DNA of 64,000 bases from DATCRE01 sp964235605 (GTDB lineage Bacteria > Bacteroidota > Bacteroidia > Cytophagales > Cyclobacteriaceae), in the NCBI GenBank assembly GCA_964235605.1, contig CAXSCR010000007.1, positions 1 to 64,000 on the forward strand, in the 5' to 3' direction. A program made the position numbers and the translations under genes. The first letter of the stretch is position 1. The number at the start of each line of letters is the position of its first letter. Positions 16,736 through 25,930 of this stretch are shown here, in pieces. The notes under the pieces are model-generated. The model searched no databases and had not been told where the DNA came from. It saw only the letters and a program-made list of their open reading frames with translations.

Positions 16736-19108
16736 ATGCAAAAATTTAAGAGAAGATATATCATCCTAGCTGTGTTAACAGTCGTGCTGATCTTCTATTA
16801 TTTTGCATTGCCTAATCCACTTTTTCATAATCCGTATTCCACCATTCTTGAGGATAGAAACGGCGAATTATTAAGTGCAGCGATTGCAAATGATGGTCAA
16901 TGGCGTTTCCCTGAAGGAAATGATATCACAGAAAAATTCGTGCAGGCTATTGTTAGCTATGAAGATAAAAGATTTCACAACCACCCCGGTGTTGACATAC
17001 TCTCCTTCGCCCGTGCTGTACAACAAAATATTAAAGCAGGCAAGATTGTAAGTGGCGGCAGTACCTTGAGCATGCAAGTAATACGCTTGTCGCGTAAGGG
17101 GAAGTCAAGAACATTCTTTGAGAAGGTGATAGAGTTAATCTTAGCTACAAGGTTAGAATTACGCTATACAAAAAAAGAAATACTTGGTTTATACGCTTCT
17201 CATGCACCGTTTGGTGGTAACGTAGTAGGACTTGAAGCGGCCTGCTGGCGTTACTTTGGTCGTGGTCCTGATCAACTATCGTGGGGAGAAGCAGCTATGC
17301 TCGCTGTGTTACCGAATGCGCCTTCCTTAATTCATCCTGGCAAAAACAGAGATCGGCTCAAAACCAAACGCGACAATCTACTTCAAAAGTTAGAAACACT
17401 AAAAATAATAGATCACTTTACATGCGAGCTATCGAAAGAAGAACCCATTCCTGAAGCGCCTCATTCGTTACCAAGGTATGCAAGGCATTTGCTTAATCGT
17501 ATGGTAGCGGAAGGTCATTCAGAACAAAAACAAAAATCTACCGTAGATTTAGAACTTCAAAAAAGGGTTGAGCAGATAGTTGAAAATCATCACCAGATTT
17601 TAAAAGGCAATAAAGTATTTAATGAAGCCGTACTGGTATTAGACGTGAAGACCGGAAATGTTTTAGCTTATGTTGGCAATACAACTAATGAACAGAACTA
17701 TCATGGTGATGATGTTGATATCATTACTTCACCAAGAAGTACGGGGAGCATACTGAAGCCTTTTCTTTATTCTGCTATGCTTAGTGAAGGAATGATGCTT
17801 CCTCAAACTATACTTCCAGATATACCCACTGTTATAAACGGATTCGCACCGAAAAACTTTTCAAAACAATATGATGGCATTGCACCCGCCGATAAAGCCT
17901 TAATACGGTCGCTTAACGTACCGGCAGTTCACATGCTTAGAACGTATCGTTATGAAAAGTTTTACACGCTACTACAAAACATGGGCATGTCTACCCTCAC
18001 TAACCCTGCTGATCACTACGGGCTGGCATTGATACTCGGGGGCGCTGAAGGAACTTTGTGGGATGTTACCGGCATGTATGCTTCAATGGCGCGTACTTTA
18101 AATAATTTCTTCGAGCACCCCGGAAAGAATAAATATGATCGCAAAGATTTCCATAATCCCAATTATCTTTTAAGTAAAGATATATTAAACGCATTATCTG
18201 AGGCGCCACAACTTGAAGAAACCTCTTGGCTAAGTGCAGCCTCTATTTACCAAACCTTTGACGCGCTTAAAGAACTGTATCGGCCGGGTGAAGAAACAGG
18301 ATGGCGTTACTTTACCAGCGCAAAGAAGATTGCCTGGAAAACAGGTACAAGCTTTGGCTTTCGCGATGGATGGGCCGTTGGCGTAACACCCGATTATGCC
18401 GTGGGGGTTTGGGTTGGTAATGCTGATGGAGAAGGCAGACCCGGACTAACAGGAACGGATACTGCCGCTCCATTGATGTTTAATGTATTTACCCAATTAA
18501 ACGGTGATCGTTGGTTTACCCAACCATTAATAGAGATGGAAGAAAGACTTATTTGTAGGCAGAGCGGCCACCATGCAACTTCATTATGTGAATCAATTGA
18601 TACAACCTTCGTTTCAAAATCCGGGAAGGGAACAAAACTATGTCCATACCATCAAAAAATTCATTTATCAAAGGATGATAAGTTTAGGGTTCATAGTGCG
18701 TGTGTTCCCTTACAAGAAATGCATCATGTAAATTGGTTTGTTCTGCCTCCCGTTCAGGAGTATTATGTAAAATCCAAAAATCTGTCTTACAAATCACTTC
18801 CGCCATTTAGAAAAGACTGCCAGGTTAGTACGTCTACAGCAACCATGGAATTAGTTTACCCGAAACAAAATGCAAGGATTTTAATTCCGCGCGAGTTAGA
18901 TGGCACAGCAGGGAATTCTGTTTTTGAGTTGGCACACCAAAACCCAAACGCAATGATTTACTGGCATCTTGATGGACAATACATCGGGGTAACTACTAAG
19001 AGTCATCACCTTATCTTAAATCCAGCAGAAGGGAAACATATACTAACTCTTGTAGATGACTCAGGAGAGATACTTAACCGGACTTTTGAGGTGATAACAA
19101 AGTTATAA
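16736..19108 (+). CDS. pbpC: Penicillin-binding protein 1C (bifunctional glycosyltransferase/transpeptidase)
   Basis: A 790-residue class A penicillin-binding protein that polymerises and cross-links peptidoglycan. An N-terminal membrane helix (residues 8-24) is followed by a GT51 glycosyltransferase domain with the motif YEDKRFHNHPGVD and GGSTLSMQ. The transpeptidase domain has STGSILK (Ser338, Lys341), SLN and KTGTSFGFRD (Lys535). The last ~90 residues match the PBP1C-specific C-terminal domain (LVYPKQNARILIPRELDG). Its position after the alpha-2-macroglobulin gene is the classical pairing: the trap would inactivate foreign proteases after outer-membrane damage while PBP1C repairs the wall. 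That joint role is a hypothesis from the literature on these families. Confidence 0.95.
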   Translation: MQKFKRRYIILAVLTVVLIFYYFALPNPLFHNPYSTILEDRNGELLSAAIANDGQWRFPEGNDITEKFVQAIVSYEDKRFHNHPGVDILSFARAVQQNIKAGKIVSGGSTLSMQVIRLSRKGKSRTFFEKVIELILATRLELRYTKKEILGLYASHAPFGGNVVGLEAACWRYFGRGPDQLSWGEAAMLAVLPNAPSLIHPGKNRDRLKTKRDNLLQKLETLKIIDHFTCELSKEEPIPEAPHSLPRYARHLLNRMVAEGHSEQKQKSTVDLELQKRVEQIVENHHQILKGNKVFNEAVLVLDVKTGNVLAYVGNTTNEQNYHGDDVDIITSPRSTGSILKPFLYSAMLSEGMMLPQTILPDIPTVINGFAPKNFSKQYDGIAPADKALIRSLNVPAVHMLRTYRYEKFYTLLQNMGMSTLTNPADHYGLALILGGAEGTLWDVTGMYASMARTLNNFFEHPGKNKYDRKDFHNPNYLLSKDILNALSEAPQLEETSWLSAASIYQTFDALKELYRPGEETGWRYFTSAKKIAWKTGTSFGFRDGWAVGVTPDYAVGVWVGNADGEGRPGLTGTDTAAPLMFNVFTQLNGDRWFTQPLIEMEERLICRQSGHHATSLCESIDTTFVSKSGKGTKLCPYHQKIHLSKDDKFRVHSACVPLQEMHHVNWFVLPPVQEYYVKSKNLSYKSLPPFRKDCQVSTSTATMELVYPKQNARILIPRELDGTAGNSVFELAHQNPNAMIYWHLDGQYIGVTTKSHHLILNPAEGKHILTLVDDSGEILNRTFEVITKL

Positions 19109-19184
19109 ACAATTGACAGGTTGACGATTAATTGTATTTTATTAATCTTAAACTTATATTGGTATTACTTTTTAATTTCATGCT

Positions 19185-20438
19185 ATGAAATACACTTTTA
19201 TTGCACTTCTAGGAATTCTATTAACCGTCTCGCCCAAGCCCTCGGAAGCCAACATAAATCAAGTTGATTCAGCATCTACTAACTATGTTGTTATAGGTGC
19301 ATTCTCTCATAAAAAGAATGCCTTAATGTTCACCTCTCATGCTAATCAACTTGTAGAAGCAGAACACTTGATTGCAAGATATGAGCTACATACCCATAAC
19401 AACTTGTTCTATGTATATGTACTTAGCACAAAAGATCATGAGCGTGCCATTAACGAAGCAAAGAAATTAAGGCATGAAACGGAGTTTGCCGATACTTGGG
19501 TGTATCGTGGGCCACTAGGTATTCACGAAAAACATCAAAAGAATGGTGTTGATATTGATCCGATATCAAGAAAAAAAATAGAACATGTCAAGCAAAGCGA
19601 TGCGCACCCTGCCATAGAAAGGATTTCTGCAGAGATTCATAAAAATACAAATGAGAATAAAAAAGCAGATAGCGTTGCTCATGGAATTGAACGAACAGCA
19701 TCTACTAAAAACAACAACATACCTGATGATGGTACGGAAGGAAAGAAAGTAGTTTTCAATCTTTATAAGGCGGTTGATAATTCAATACTTGAAGGAGAAG
19801 TAAAAGTGATAGATGCCGAGAGTGCAAAAAAGATAGGTACCTATAAAGCCAATGTACCCGTTAAGCTTTCGGCTTCAAATAAATCACAGAAACTATCTTT
19901 TGTCTGTGAAGTTTTTGGGTATCGCAAAGTGCAGCGTGAACTTGACTACAATGCAGAAATGGATGTAGAGTATTCAATAAATGAAGATAAGGCAGTAGTA
20001 ATTCCATTTGAGCTAGTTAGGCTTCGTAAGGGTGACATTGCCGTTATGTACAATGTTTTTTTCTACAAAGATGCAGGGGTTATGAGGCCTGAGTCGCACT
20101 TTGAAATAAACAGCTTGTATGAAATGTTAAAAGAAAATCCAAATTGTAGGATTAAAATACACGGCCACACTAACGGAAGCGCTATGGGTAGAATTATTAC
20201 GATGGGTGACAATACTAAAAATTTCTTTTCACTTAGCGGCACGCATGAGGGCATTGGTTCCGCCAAGAAGCTTTCAGATGTAAGAGCGAAAACGATAAAA
20301 AAGTATTTAGTAAATAATGGTATAGACGAATCTCGCATGGAAGTTAAAGCATGGGGTGGCAAACGTCCGCTTTTCGACAAGTTCAGTAGTCACGCCCAAG
20401 AAAACATCCGCGTAGAAATCGAAATCCTCCAAGACTAA
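19185..20438 (+). CDS. OmpA-like protein with SPOR-like N-terminal region and altered peptidoglycan-binding motif
   Basis: A 417-residue exported protein (signal peptide about residues 1-22). Residues 34-108 (YVVIGAFSHKKNALMF... YVYVLSTKD) resemble a SPOR domain. A charged Lys/Asn-rich linker follows. The C-terminal 130 residues are OmpA-like (MYNVFFYKDAGVMRPES; LSDVRAKTIKKYL; NIRVEIEIL). The usual GHTD motif reads HGHTNG, so the Asp that binds diaminopimelate is Asn, and about 25 extra residues lie between this motif and the LSxxRA helix. Binding to peptidoglycan may therefore be weak or altered. It follows pbpC by 76 bp on the same strand and could be co-transcribed. Its 3' end faces the cystathionine beta-synthase-like gene across a degenerate repeat. 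Confidence 0.8.
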   Translation: MKYTFIALLGILLTVSPKPSEANINQVDSASTNYVVIGAFSHKKNALMFTSHANQLVEAEHLIARYELHTHNNLFYVYVLSTKDHERAINEAKKLRHETEFADTWVYRGPLGIHEKHQKNGVDIDPISRKKIEHVKQSDAHPAIERISAEIHKNTNENKKADSVAHGIERTASTKNNNIPDDGTEGKKVVFNLYKAVDNSILEGEVKVIDAESAKKIGTYKANVPVKLSASNKSQKLSFVCEVFGYRKVQRELDYNAEMDVEYSINEDKAVVIPFELVRLRKGDIAVMYNVFFYKDAGVMRPESHFEINSLYEMLKENPNCRIKIHGHTNGSAMGRIITMGDNTKNFFSLSGTHEGIGSAKKLSDVRAKTIKKYLVNNGIDESRMEVKAWGGKRPLFDKFSSHAQENIRVEIEILQD

Positions 20439-20444
20439 CCGACA

Positions 20445-20495
20445 AATTCCTAATGCCTAATTTCCTAGTGCCTAATTTCCAGTCCCCAATGCCTT
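20445..20495. repeat. Degenerate CCTAATGCC/CCTAATTTCC repeat
   Basis: Units such as CCTAATG, CCTAATTT, CCTAGTG and CCCCAATG follow one another in the gap between two converging genes. The word family is the same as at 5792-5862, also behind an OmpA-like gene. Confidence 0.75.
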
Positions 20496-20499
20496 AATA

Positions 20500-21870
20500 T
20501 CAACCCGTCATCGCCTTCAATACATCATGCTGGGTAATGATATGAACTTTCTCATGGGCATCTCTAACCAATACGGCTTTATTGTCTTTGTTTAAATGAG
20601 AAGACAGCACATCAAGTGTACTATCAGGAGCAACAAATAACATGGGTTTATCCATTACATCACCTACTTGTTTAGATTGAAGTTGTGGGTCCATAATTAT
20701 TTTCTCAAGTAAACCTGCAGAGCTAATACTACCAACAAACGCACCGTTCTCAACAACAGGAATCTGATCAATACCTTCCTTATTCATCAACTTTATAACG
20801 TCTGAAACCTTCGCGTTACGCAAAACAGTATAGAGACTATCTTTGCCGTTTTTACTTTGAATAATATCGCGGGCTGTTGCGAAGGCACGTGTTTCAAGAA
20901 ACCCATGATCTTTCATCCATTGATCATTGTAAACTTTGCCCAGATATCTAGTGCCATGATCAGGTAATAATATTACCATTAGATCATCTTTTTTTAAATT
21001 CTCACGGGCATACTCTAAAGCGCCATGAACGGCTGAACCGCTTGACCATCCTACAAATAATCCTTCTTCACGTGAAAGTCTACGTGCCATGATAGCACCA
21101 TCTTTATCGGTAACTTTTATAAAAGAATCAATCACATTAAAATCTACATTCTTAGGAAGAATGTCTTCGCCAAAACCTTCTGTGAGGTAAGGATATATCT
21201 CTCCTTCATCAAAAATGCCGGTCTCTTTATATTTTTTAAAAACAGAACCGTAAGTATCTATACCAACCGTGACCAACGACTTATTTTTAGTTCTTAGAAA
21301 ATTGGCAGTACCACACATTGAACCACCCGTTCCAACCGTAGCAACATAATGTGTTATCTTACCATCTGTCTGGTTCCATATCTCTGGACCTGTTGTTTCA
21401 AAATGCGCTTTAGCGTTGGAGGGATTATCGTATTGATTTGGGTAAATTGAATTAGGCGTATCCTGATTTAATTTTTTTGCTACGGAATAATAAGAGCGCG
21501 GGTCTTCAGGCGCAACATTCGTTGGACAAACTACAACTTCGGCTCCAACAGCTCTTAAAATATTAATTTTTTCCTGTGATTGTTTATCAGCCATTATAAA
21601 TATACAACGATATCCTTTTGCTATTGCTGTTAACGCCAAACCCATCCCTGTATTACCAGACGTACCTTCTATAATAGTTCCGCCTGGCTTTAAGGCGCCC
21701 GCTCTCTCCGCATCCTCTATCATCTTTAAAGCCATACGATCCTTTGTGGAGTTGCCTGGGTTAAAGTATTCAACTTTAGCCACCAGCGTTCCCTGTATAC
21801 CTTTTACCACATTATTTAATTTCACCAATGGTGTATTGCCGATGGTTTCTATTATGGAATTATAAATCAT
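20500..21870 (-). CDS. Cystathionine beta-synthase-like PLP enzyme with CBS domain pair
   Basis: A 456-residue fold-type II PLP enzyme. The catalytic Lys lies in NPGNSTKDRMALKM (near residue 43), the phosphate loop is GTSGNTGMGLA and the PLP ring loop is GTGGSMCG. Residues 330-456 contain two CBS motifs (AKVSDVIKLMNKEGIDQIPVV and VGDVMDKPMLFV). The family condenses serine or O-acetylserine with homocysteine or sulfide. With the CBS pair and no N-terminal haem domain, cystathionine beta-synthase is the better guess, but cysteine synthase activity cannot be excluded from sequence. It is monocistronic in this window, converging with the OmpA-like gene. Confidence 0.88.
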   Translation of the reverse strand: MIYNSIIETIGNTPLVKLNNVVKGIQGTLVAKVEYFNPGNSTKDRMALKMIEDAERAGALKPGGTIIEGTSGNTGMGLALTAIAKGYRCIFIMADKQSQEKINILRAVGAEVVVCPTNVAPEDPRSYYSVAKKLNQDTPNSIYPNQYDNPSNAKAHFETTGPEIWNQTDGKITHYVATVGTGGSMCGTANFLRTKNKSLVTVGIDTYGSVFKKYKETGIFDEGEIYPYLTEGFGEDILPKNVDFNVIDSFIKVTDKDGAIMARRLSREEGLFVGWSSGSAVHGALEYARENLKKDDLMVILLPDHGTRYLGKVYNDQWMKDHGFLETRAFATARDIIQSKNGKDSLYTVLRNAKVSDVIKLMNKEGIDQIPVVENGAFVGSISSAGLLEKIIMDPQLQSKQVGDVMDKPMLFVAPDSTLDVLSSHLNKDNKAVLVRDAHEKVHIITQHDVLKAMTG

Positions 21871-21960
21871 ATCGCTCGCTTTAAAATTCTAAAGTTACAA
21901 AATATTGAAGGTTGGTGGTTATTTAAAACCCACTGCAATGGAATAAAATTCCACGCAATC

Positions 21961-22476
21961 TTAAATCGTAGAATTTGCCAGTGTGGTTAAGCTCTTTGAA
22001 ACTTTTATTTGTCTTTTCTCAAGATCTGAATGATTAATATCAAAGCGGAGGGTATTGTTGTCCATCAATACAAAACTAACACCCGCGCCCTTCTTAAATA
22101 ACCCTTCCCTTTCAGCTATAACCATAACGGATTTGCCATTTATTGTTTTTAATATATCGTGTAGCATGCCGCTCTTTCCGTCAGACAAATAAATAATATC
22201 TACGTGGTCTGCATCAGGTACAGTTTCACTTTGTGATACTTTGATTGAAAGGCCATTTACTTTTTTTTCAGCTGCTGCTTTCAACAACTCATCATATACT
22301 TTCGATTTACCTACAACCAAGATATGGAGCTCAGGATTTTCTACCGGCCATGATATGTATTTAACGATGCTAAATACAAACAATGCGTATACTTTATAAT
22401 TTGTAGTCTGTGAAAAAACATTTATTGAATTAAAGACCAGCGATACAAATAAAATCTTTGCAAGTAATTTCATCAC
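21961..22476 (-). CDS. YfiR family (DUF4154) periplasmic protein
   Basis: A 171-residue protein with a signal peptide (cleavage after about residue 22, NVFSQ). The body matches the YfiR/DUF4154 family (YALFVFSIVKYISWPVEN; DIIYLSDGKSG; GAGVSFVLMDNNTLRFDIN). In Pseudomonas, YfiR is a periplasmic repressor of a diguanylate cyclase; in Bacteroidota such genes commonly follow TonB-dependent receptor genes and their role is not settled. Here the receptor just upstream is a pseudogene, so this protein may have lost its partner. The gene itself looks intact. Confidence 0.85.
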   Translation of the reverse strand: MMKLLAKILFVSLVFNSINVFSQTTNYKVYALFVFSIVKYISWPVENPELHILVVGKSKVYDELLKAAAEKKVNGLSIKVSQSETVPDADHVDIIYLSDGKSGMLHDILKTINGKSVMVIAEREGLFKKGAGVSFVLMDNNTLRFDINHSDLEKRQIKVSKSLTTLANSTI

Positions 22477-22491
22477 TTAAAATTTAATTGA

Positions 22492-22988
22492 TTAAAAAAT
22501 TTTTATTACGTATTCCGACCCACCATAAATAGAGGAGCCCGGGCCCCTGATAATCTCAATTTGCTCAATAGCATCGCTGACAAAACGATTACCTATTGCT
22601 ACCGTATGATACAACAATCGATTAAACGCTAACGATCGCGAAGAACTGATACTTAACCCTCATTTACTCAATTGCCGCGTAGTGATATACCCATAATAAA
22701 TTGCAGGTCCTGCGCTACATCCAAGCCAGGAACAAGTCTTTAAATATCAATCAGGTCTCTAGCACCTGAATTCTGAATTTCCTCAGACGTAACCACACTA
22801 ACTATGCCAGGTGTCTCACGGGTAGTAAGGGACTTTTGAGATGATAAAGTTAAACTCTTATTGAGAAGTTTCTGAAAATCGCTCTCTTGGGTATAGGCAG
22901 ACATATTCAGAAGTGAATCAAGGTCATCTTGTGCCCTTAACGTTATTGTGCTAATAAATAAAAGCAGAATGAAGACTGATCTCACCAT
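22492..22988 (-). pseudogene. Remnant of a TonB-dependent receptor (plug domain only)
   Basis: On the minus strand an ATG at 22988 gives a signal peptide (MVRSVFILLLFISTITLRAQ) and the start of a TonB plug domain (TPGIVSVVTSEEIQNSGARDLIDI). An in-frame TAA at 22740-22742 stops it; reading on, RLVPGLDVAQDLQFIMGISLRGN continues to a TGA at 22668-22670. The matching sequence resumes in another frame as AIGNRFVSDAIEQIEIIRG and RGPGSSIYGG (22519-22548), then stops at 22492. The beta-barrel is missing altogether. With two nonsense codons, a frameshift and a deletion, this is a real pseudogene and not a sequencing error. The intact YfiR gene begins 16 bp later. Confidence 0.9.
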
Positions 22989-23100
22989 GTAAAATTGGGC
23001 CATCGACGAATTAGTTATTATATTAAATGTCAGGTTGCAGACATTAATATAATAACTAATAAGTACAATAAATAATAGCAGCCTTTAAAAGTCTAATAGC

Positions 23101-24723
23101 CTACAATCCTTGAACTTGCCGGTCTTTAGGGTATTTTACTTCAAACTTATAAACGACCTTCTTGGTCTCACTGGGCTGGATATTAAATTCCCACGTTAGC
23201 TTACCACTCTCTTTATTATATTTGGCAGCTCCAAGATCAGTTGTAGTTACATCAATCTGACTGTTTTGCGAGACAGGCACCTGATCTTCAACAATGATTT
23301 TTATAGCATCGGGTTTGGTGTTTCTTATAGAGATTTCATAGGCATAACTTTCGCGTTGATTTGACCCTATAAACTTACGACTACTAAAGTCCTTTAATTT
23401 TTCACGCTTCACCACAATACGTTTATCACGACCTAACGAAATATTTAATGTGTCTTTTATATTATTTGGATCTATGAATGATGTGCCTACAAAAGTGCCT
23501 TCGAAAAATACATTGGCTTCTCCTGGCAATAAATTAAATTCTTCCCACCCTGTTGCACGTGCTAATAAAAATGCGTCTTGATCAAGTTTCGGCGCAACTG
23601 AATAAAGATAATCTGCCTTCATTTCATAATTACGAATATCAACGAGGGTTGGCTTGTTGGATGAACTCACAGTGTAAGGGAGCTCAATATTAAATTCCGT
23701 ATTAAGGGAAGTTTGAATTGTGTTAACAAAGTTGGCCACTGTTTCAGCCGGCATCGATTTACCTTCTTCCTCCGTGCTCATATCGCTTTGTACAGGTGGT
23801 GATTGCTGCCGCATCTCTGCACCTGATGCTAATTTTTTTTCTTTATTATACCTGTAAATCGGTTGATAGAAATCAAGATACCATCCTGACAACTCAGGTT
23901 TTAATCCACCTAATGAAGGATTAGCTGTTGATAGTGTAAGCTTTACACTCTTCCATTCTTCGCCGGTATTCTGATATACATTTGCTTTATAATTCAACTG
24001 AACCGGGCTCTTGGTATTTATGGCTCTGAGATCATATGAAGGATTCCATCCGGCATTGGGCACGATATAGATCACAACCATATCAACAGCTGTTGCAGCA
24101 TCAGCAGACAAAGAAATTAATACTTCACTTGTGTTGTTGGTGTAGTGCGCATTTTGTTCATCTATTTGTTGTTGGAGTTTATTGATTCGTTCATTCAACT
24201 TTTTTATCTTTTCATCTGCTTTCATTTGAGACGAGACTATCTCAGTTAATCGTGTTCTGAAAAAGTCAGCCATAGCTTTTAATTCAATTGCTGTAAGATT
24301 CTGATTTGCTCCGCCTATTTTTTGATTGCTTAACAACATCTGCTCTTCCTTGCTTAAAATTTCTTTCTGGCTTTGTTCTAAAATAATTTGCTTCTGGATA
24401 TACGTAGCTGAATCCTTTAAAATTTTTAATGGCTTGGGCATGTTCATCTCATCCAAATAATTTTGCTTATGAGATATGCCAAGAATGATGAAATTCCCTT
24501 CCCCCGAAACCTGAATGCTCTGCTGATCTAATTGGGATGTAAGTCCAGTAAGAATAAGTGTTGTCTTACCAGCTTCAATTCTTGTTTTAACCTCACGTTT
24601 TACCTGTGCCTTATTAAGAAACACAGTAACTGTTGTAATCTTTGAATCTACTGCCTTCTCAATTTGACCAAATGCATTGAAAGTCAGCATGAAAAGAATG
24701 GAGATTAATTTTATTGCTTTCAT
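23101..24723 (-). CDS. MuiA-like protein (DUF4139 domain)
   Basis: A 540-residue exported protein with a signal peptide (residues 1-19, FNAFG). The N-terminal part is DUF4140-like (ITTVTVFLNKAQVKREV). Residues 95-200 are a predicted coiled coil (KADEKIKKLNERINKLQQQ). The rest matches DUF4139 (WNPSYDLRA; VYQNTGEEWKSVKLTLSTANP; WEFNIQPSETKKVVYKFEV). The family is named after the mucoidy inhibitor MuiA, but biochemical function is unknown. It is divergent from the dehydrogenase gene at 24851, and upstream of the receptor remnant on the same strand; I see no functional link between them. Confidence 0.88.
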   Translation of the reverse strand: MKAIKLISILFMLTFNAFGQIEKAVDSKITTVTVFLNKAQVKREVKTRIEAGKTTLILTGLTSQLDQQSIQVSGEGNFIILGISHKQNYLDEMNMPKPLKILKDSATYIQKQIILEQSQKEILSKEEQMLLSNQKIGGANQNLTAIELKAMADFFRTRLTEIVSSQMKADEKIKKLNERINKLQQQIDEQNAHYTNNTSEVLISLSADAATAVDMVVIYIVPNAGWNPSYDLRAINTKSPVQLNYKANVYQNTGEEWKSVKLTLSTANPSLGGLKPELSGWYLDFYQPIYRYNKEKKLASGAEMRQQSPPVQSDMSTEEEGKSMPAETVANFVNTIQTSLNTEFNIELPYTVSSSNKPTLVDIRNYEMKADYLYSVAPKLDQDAFLLARATGWEEFNLLPGEANVFFEGTFVGTSFIDPNNIKDTLNISLGRDKRIVVKREKLKDFSSRKFIGSNQRESYAYEISIRNTKPDAIKIIVEDQVPVSQNSQIDVTTTDLGAAKYNKESGKLTWEFNIQPSETKKVVYKFEVKYPKDRQVQGL

Positions 24724-24838
24724 ATAGTTTGTTTTTATTTCGCTTACGATTCAATACCTAGGTTGCATTCCATAAGTGAAGATATGTTTTTGTTTATCAA
24801 AACCGCATAAGCTTTATGTGGAACGCTGTAGATCATAT

Positions 24839-24846
24839 TATCTTTG
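24839..24846 (+). promoter_or_regulatory. Putative -7 element for the Ldh-type dehydrogenase gene
   Basis: TATCTTTG matches the Bacteroidota -7 consensus TAnnTTTG exactly. The -33 partner is weak (TATG at a 20-bp spacing). The ATG at 24851 lies only 4 bp after it, so transcription would begin at or near the start codon. Confidence 0.5.
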
Positions 24847-24850
24847 TTCA

Positions 24851-25930
24851 ATGAATGACGCTACCTACTCCTATCCCGAATTAAAAAAATTCTCTTTAGC
24901 AATATTTAAAAAAATCGGATGCCCAGATAATCAGGCGCAACTCGCTACCAATGTTTTATTAAGCGCTGATCTGAGAGGCATAGACTCACACGGAATCGCG
25001 CGGCTTTCTGGCTACGTTAGATTATGGGAAGCAAAACGTGTAAATGCAACACCCAATATTCGCATTGTACATGAAACGCCTAGCACTGCCGTTGTAGACG
25101 GAGATGCAGGCCTCGGACTTGTTGTAGCACCAAAAGCTATGGAGATTGCCATTCAAAAAGCAAACACCTGTGGAACGGGATGGGTAGCTGTTAAGAACTC
25201 AAATCACTTTGGCATAGCGGGTTATCATAGCATGATGGCATTACAACATGACATGATTGGTATTTCAATGACCAATGCCAGTCCGTTGGTCGCGCCTACT
25301 TTTTCGGTTGAAAGATTACTAGGAACAAATCCGATATGTGTAGCTATACCAGCCAAAGATCAACCTCCCTTCGTTGCTGATTTTGCAACCACTACAGCCG
25401 CTAATGGAAAACTTGAAATATTACAGCGCAAAAATCAAGAAGCGCCACTTGGGTGGATTCAAAATAAGAATGGTGATTTCTCTATCAACCCAAATGAATT
25501 AAAAGATGGTGGAGCACTGTTACCCCTTGGCGGTGATAGAGATCATGGCAGTCATAAAGGCTTTTGTATGGGTGCTTGGGTTGATATTTTTTCTGCTGTT
25601 CTTTCAGGTGCAAACTATGGGCCGTGGGTTCCGCCCTTTGTAAGTTTCCTTGCACCGCCAGCTGATCCGGTTGGTGAAGGTATTGGCCATTTCTTTGGCG
25701 CTATGCGTGTAGATGCTTTCAGACCAGCAGATGAATTTAAATTACATATGGATAATTGGATAACGCGATTCAGATCTGCGAAAACAATAAATGATGAGCA
25801 GAGGGTCGTTATTCCGGGAGATCCGGAGCGAGAAATGAACGAGATCAGATTAAAAGAAGGAATACCGCTGAATGGTAAAGTTGTTGAAGATCTTAAAGAA
25901 CTAGCTAAACGATTTGAGTTAGACTTCTAA
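24851..25930 (+). CDS. Ldh-family (malate/L-lactate/ureidoglycolate-type) NAD(P)-dependent dehydrogenase
   Basis: A 359-residue oxidoreductase of the Ldh_2 family, which reduces or oxidises 2-hydroxy acids with NAD(P). Family motifs are LRGIDSHGIARL (near residues 40-51), VDGDAGLGLV, NSNHFGIAGYHSM with the catalytic His, and the substrate and cofactor segments ATTTAANGKLE and DHGSHKGFCMG. The frame is open back to 24776, but the family normally starts close to the ATG at 24851, and an exact promoter -7 element lies just before it. The substrate cannot be told from sequence. Its stop overlaps the stop of the convergent gene at 25927 by 4 bp. Confidence 0.9.
   Translation: MNDATYSYPELKKFSLAIFKKIGCPDNQAQLATNVLLSADLRGIDSHGIARLSGYVRLWEAKRVNATPNIRIVHETPSTAVVDGDAGLGLVVAPKAMEIAIQKANTCGTGWVAVKNSNHFGIAGYHSMMALQHDMIGISMTNASPLVAPTFSVERLLGTNPICVAIPAKDQPPFVADFATTTAANGKLEILQRKNQEAPLGWIQNKNGDFSINPNELKDGGALLPLGGDRDHGSHKGFCMGAWVDIFSAVLSGANYGPWVPPFVSFLAPPADPVGEGIGHFFGAMRVDAFRPADEFKLHMDNWITRFRSAKTINDEQRVVIPGDPEREMNEIRLKEGIPLNGKVVEDLKELAKRFELDF

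Noticed and set aside
19112..19140. TTGACA-like sequence before the OmpA-like gene
   Set aside because: Bacteroidota promoters do not use the TTGACA/TATAAT pattern, and no matching second element is found.
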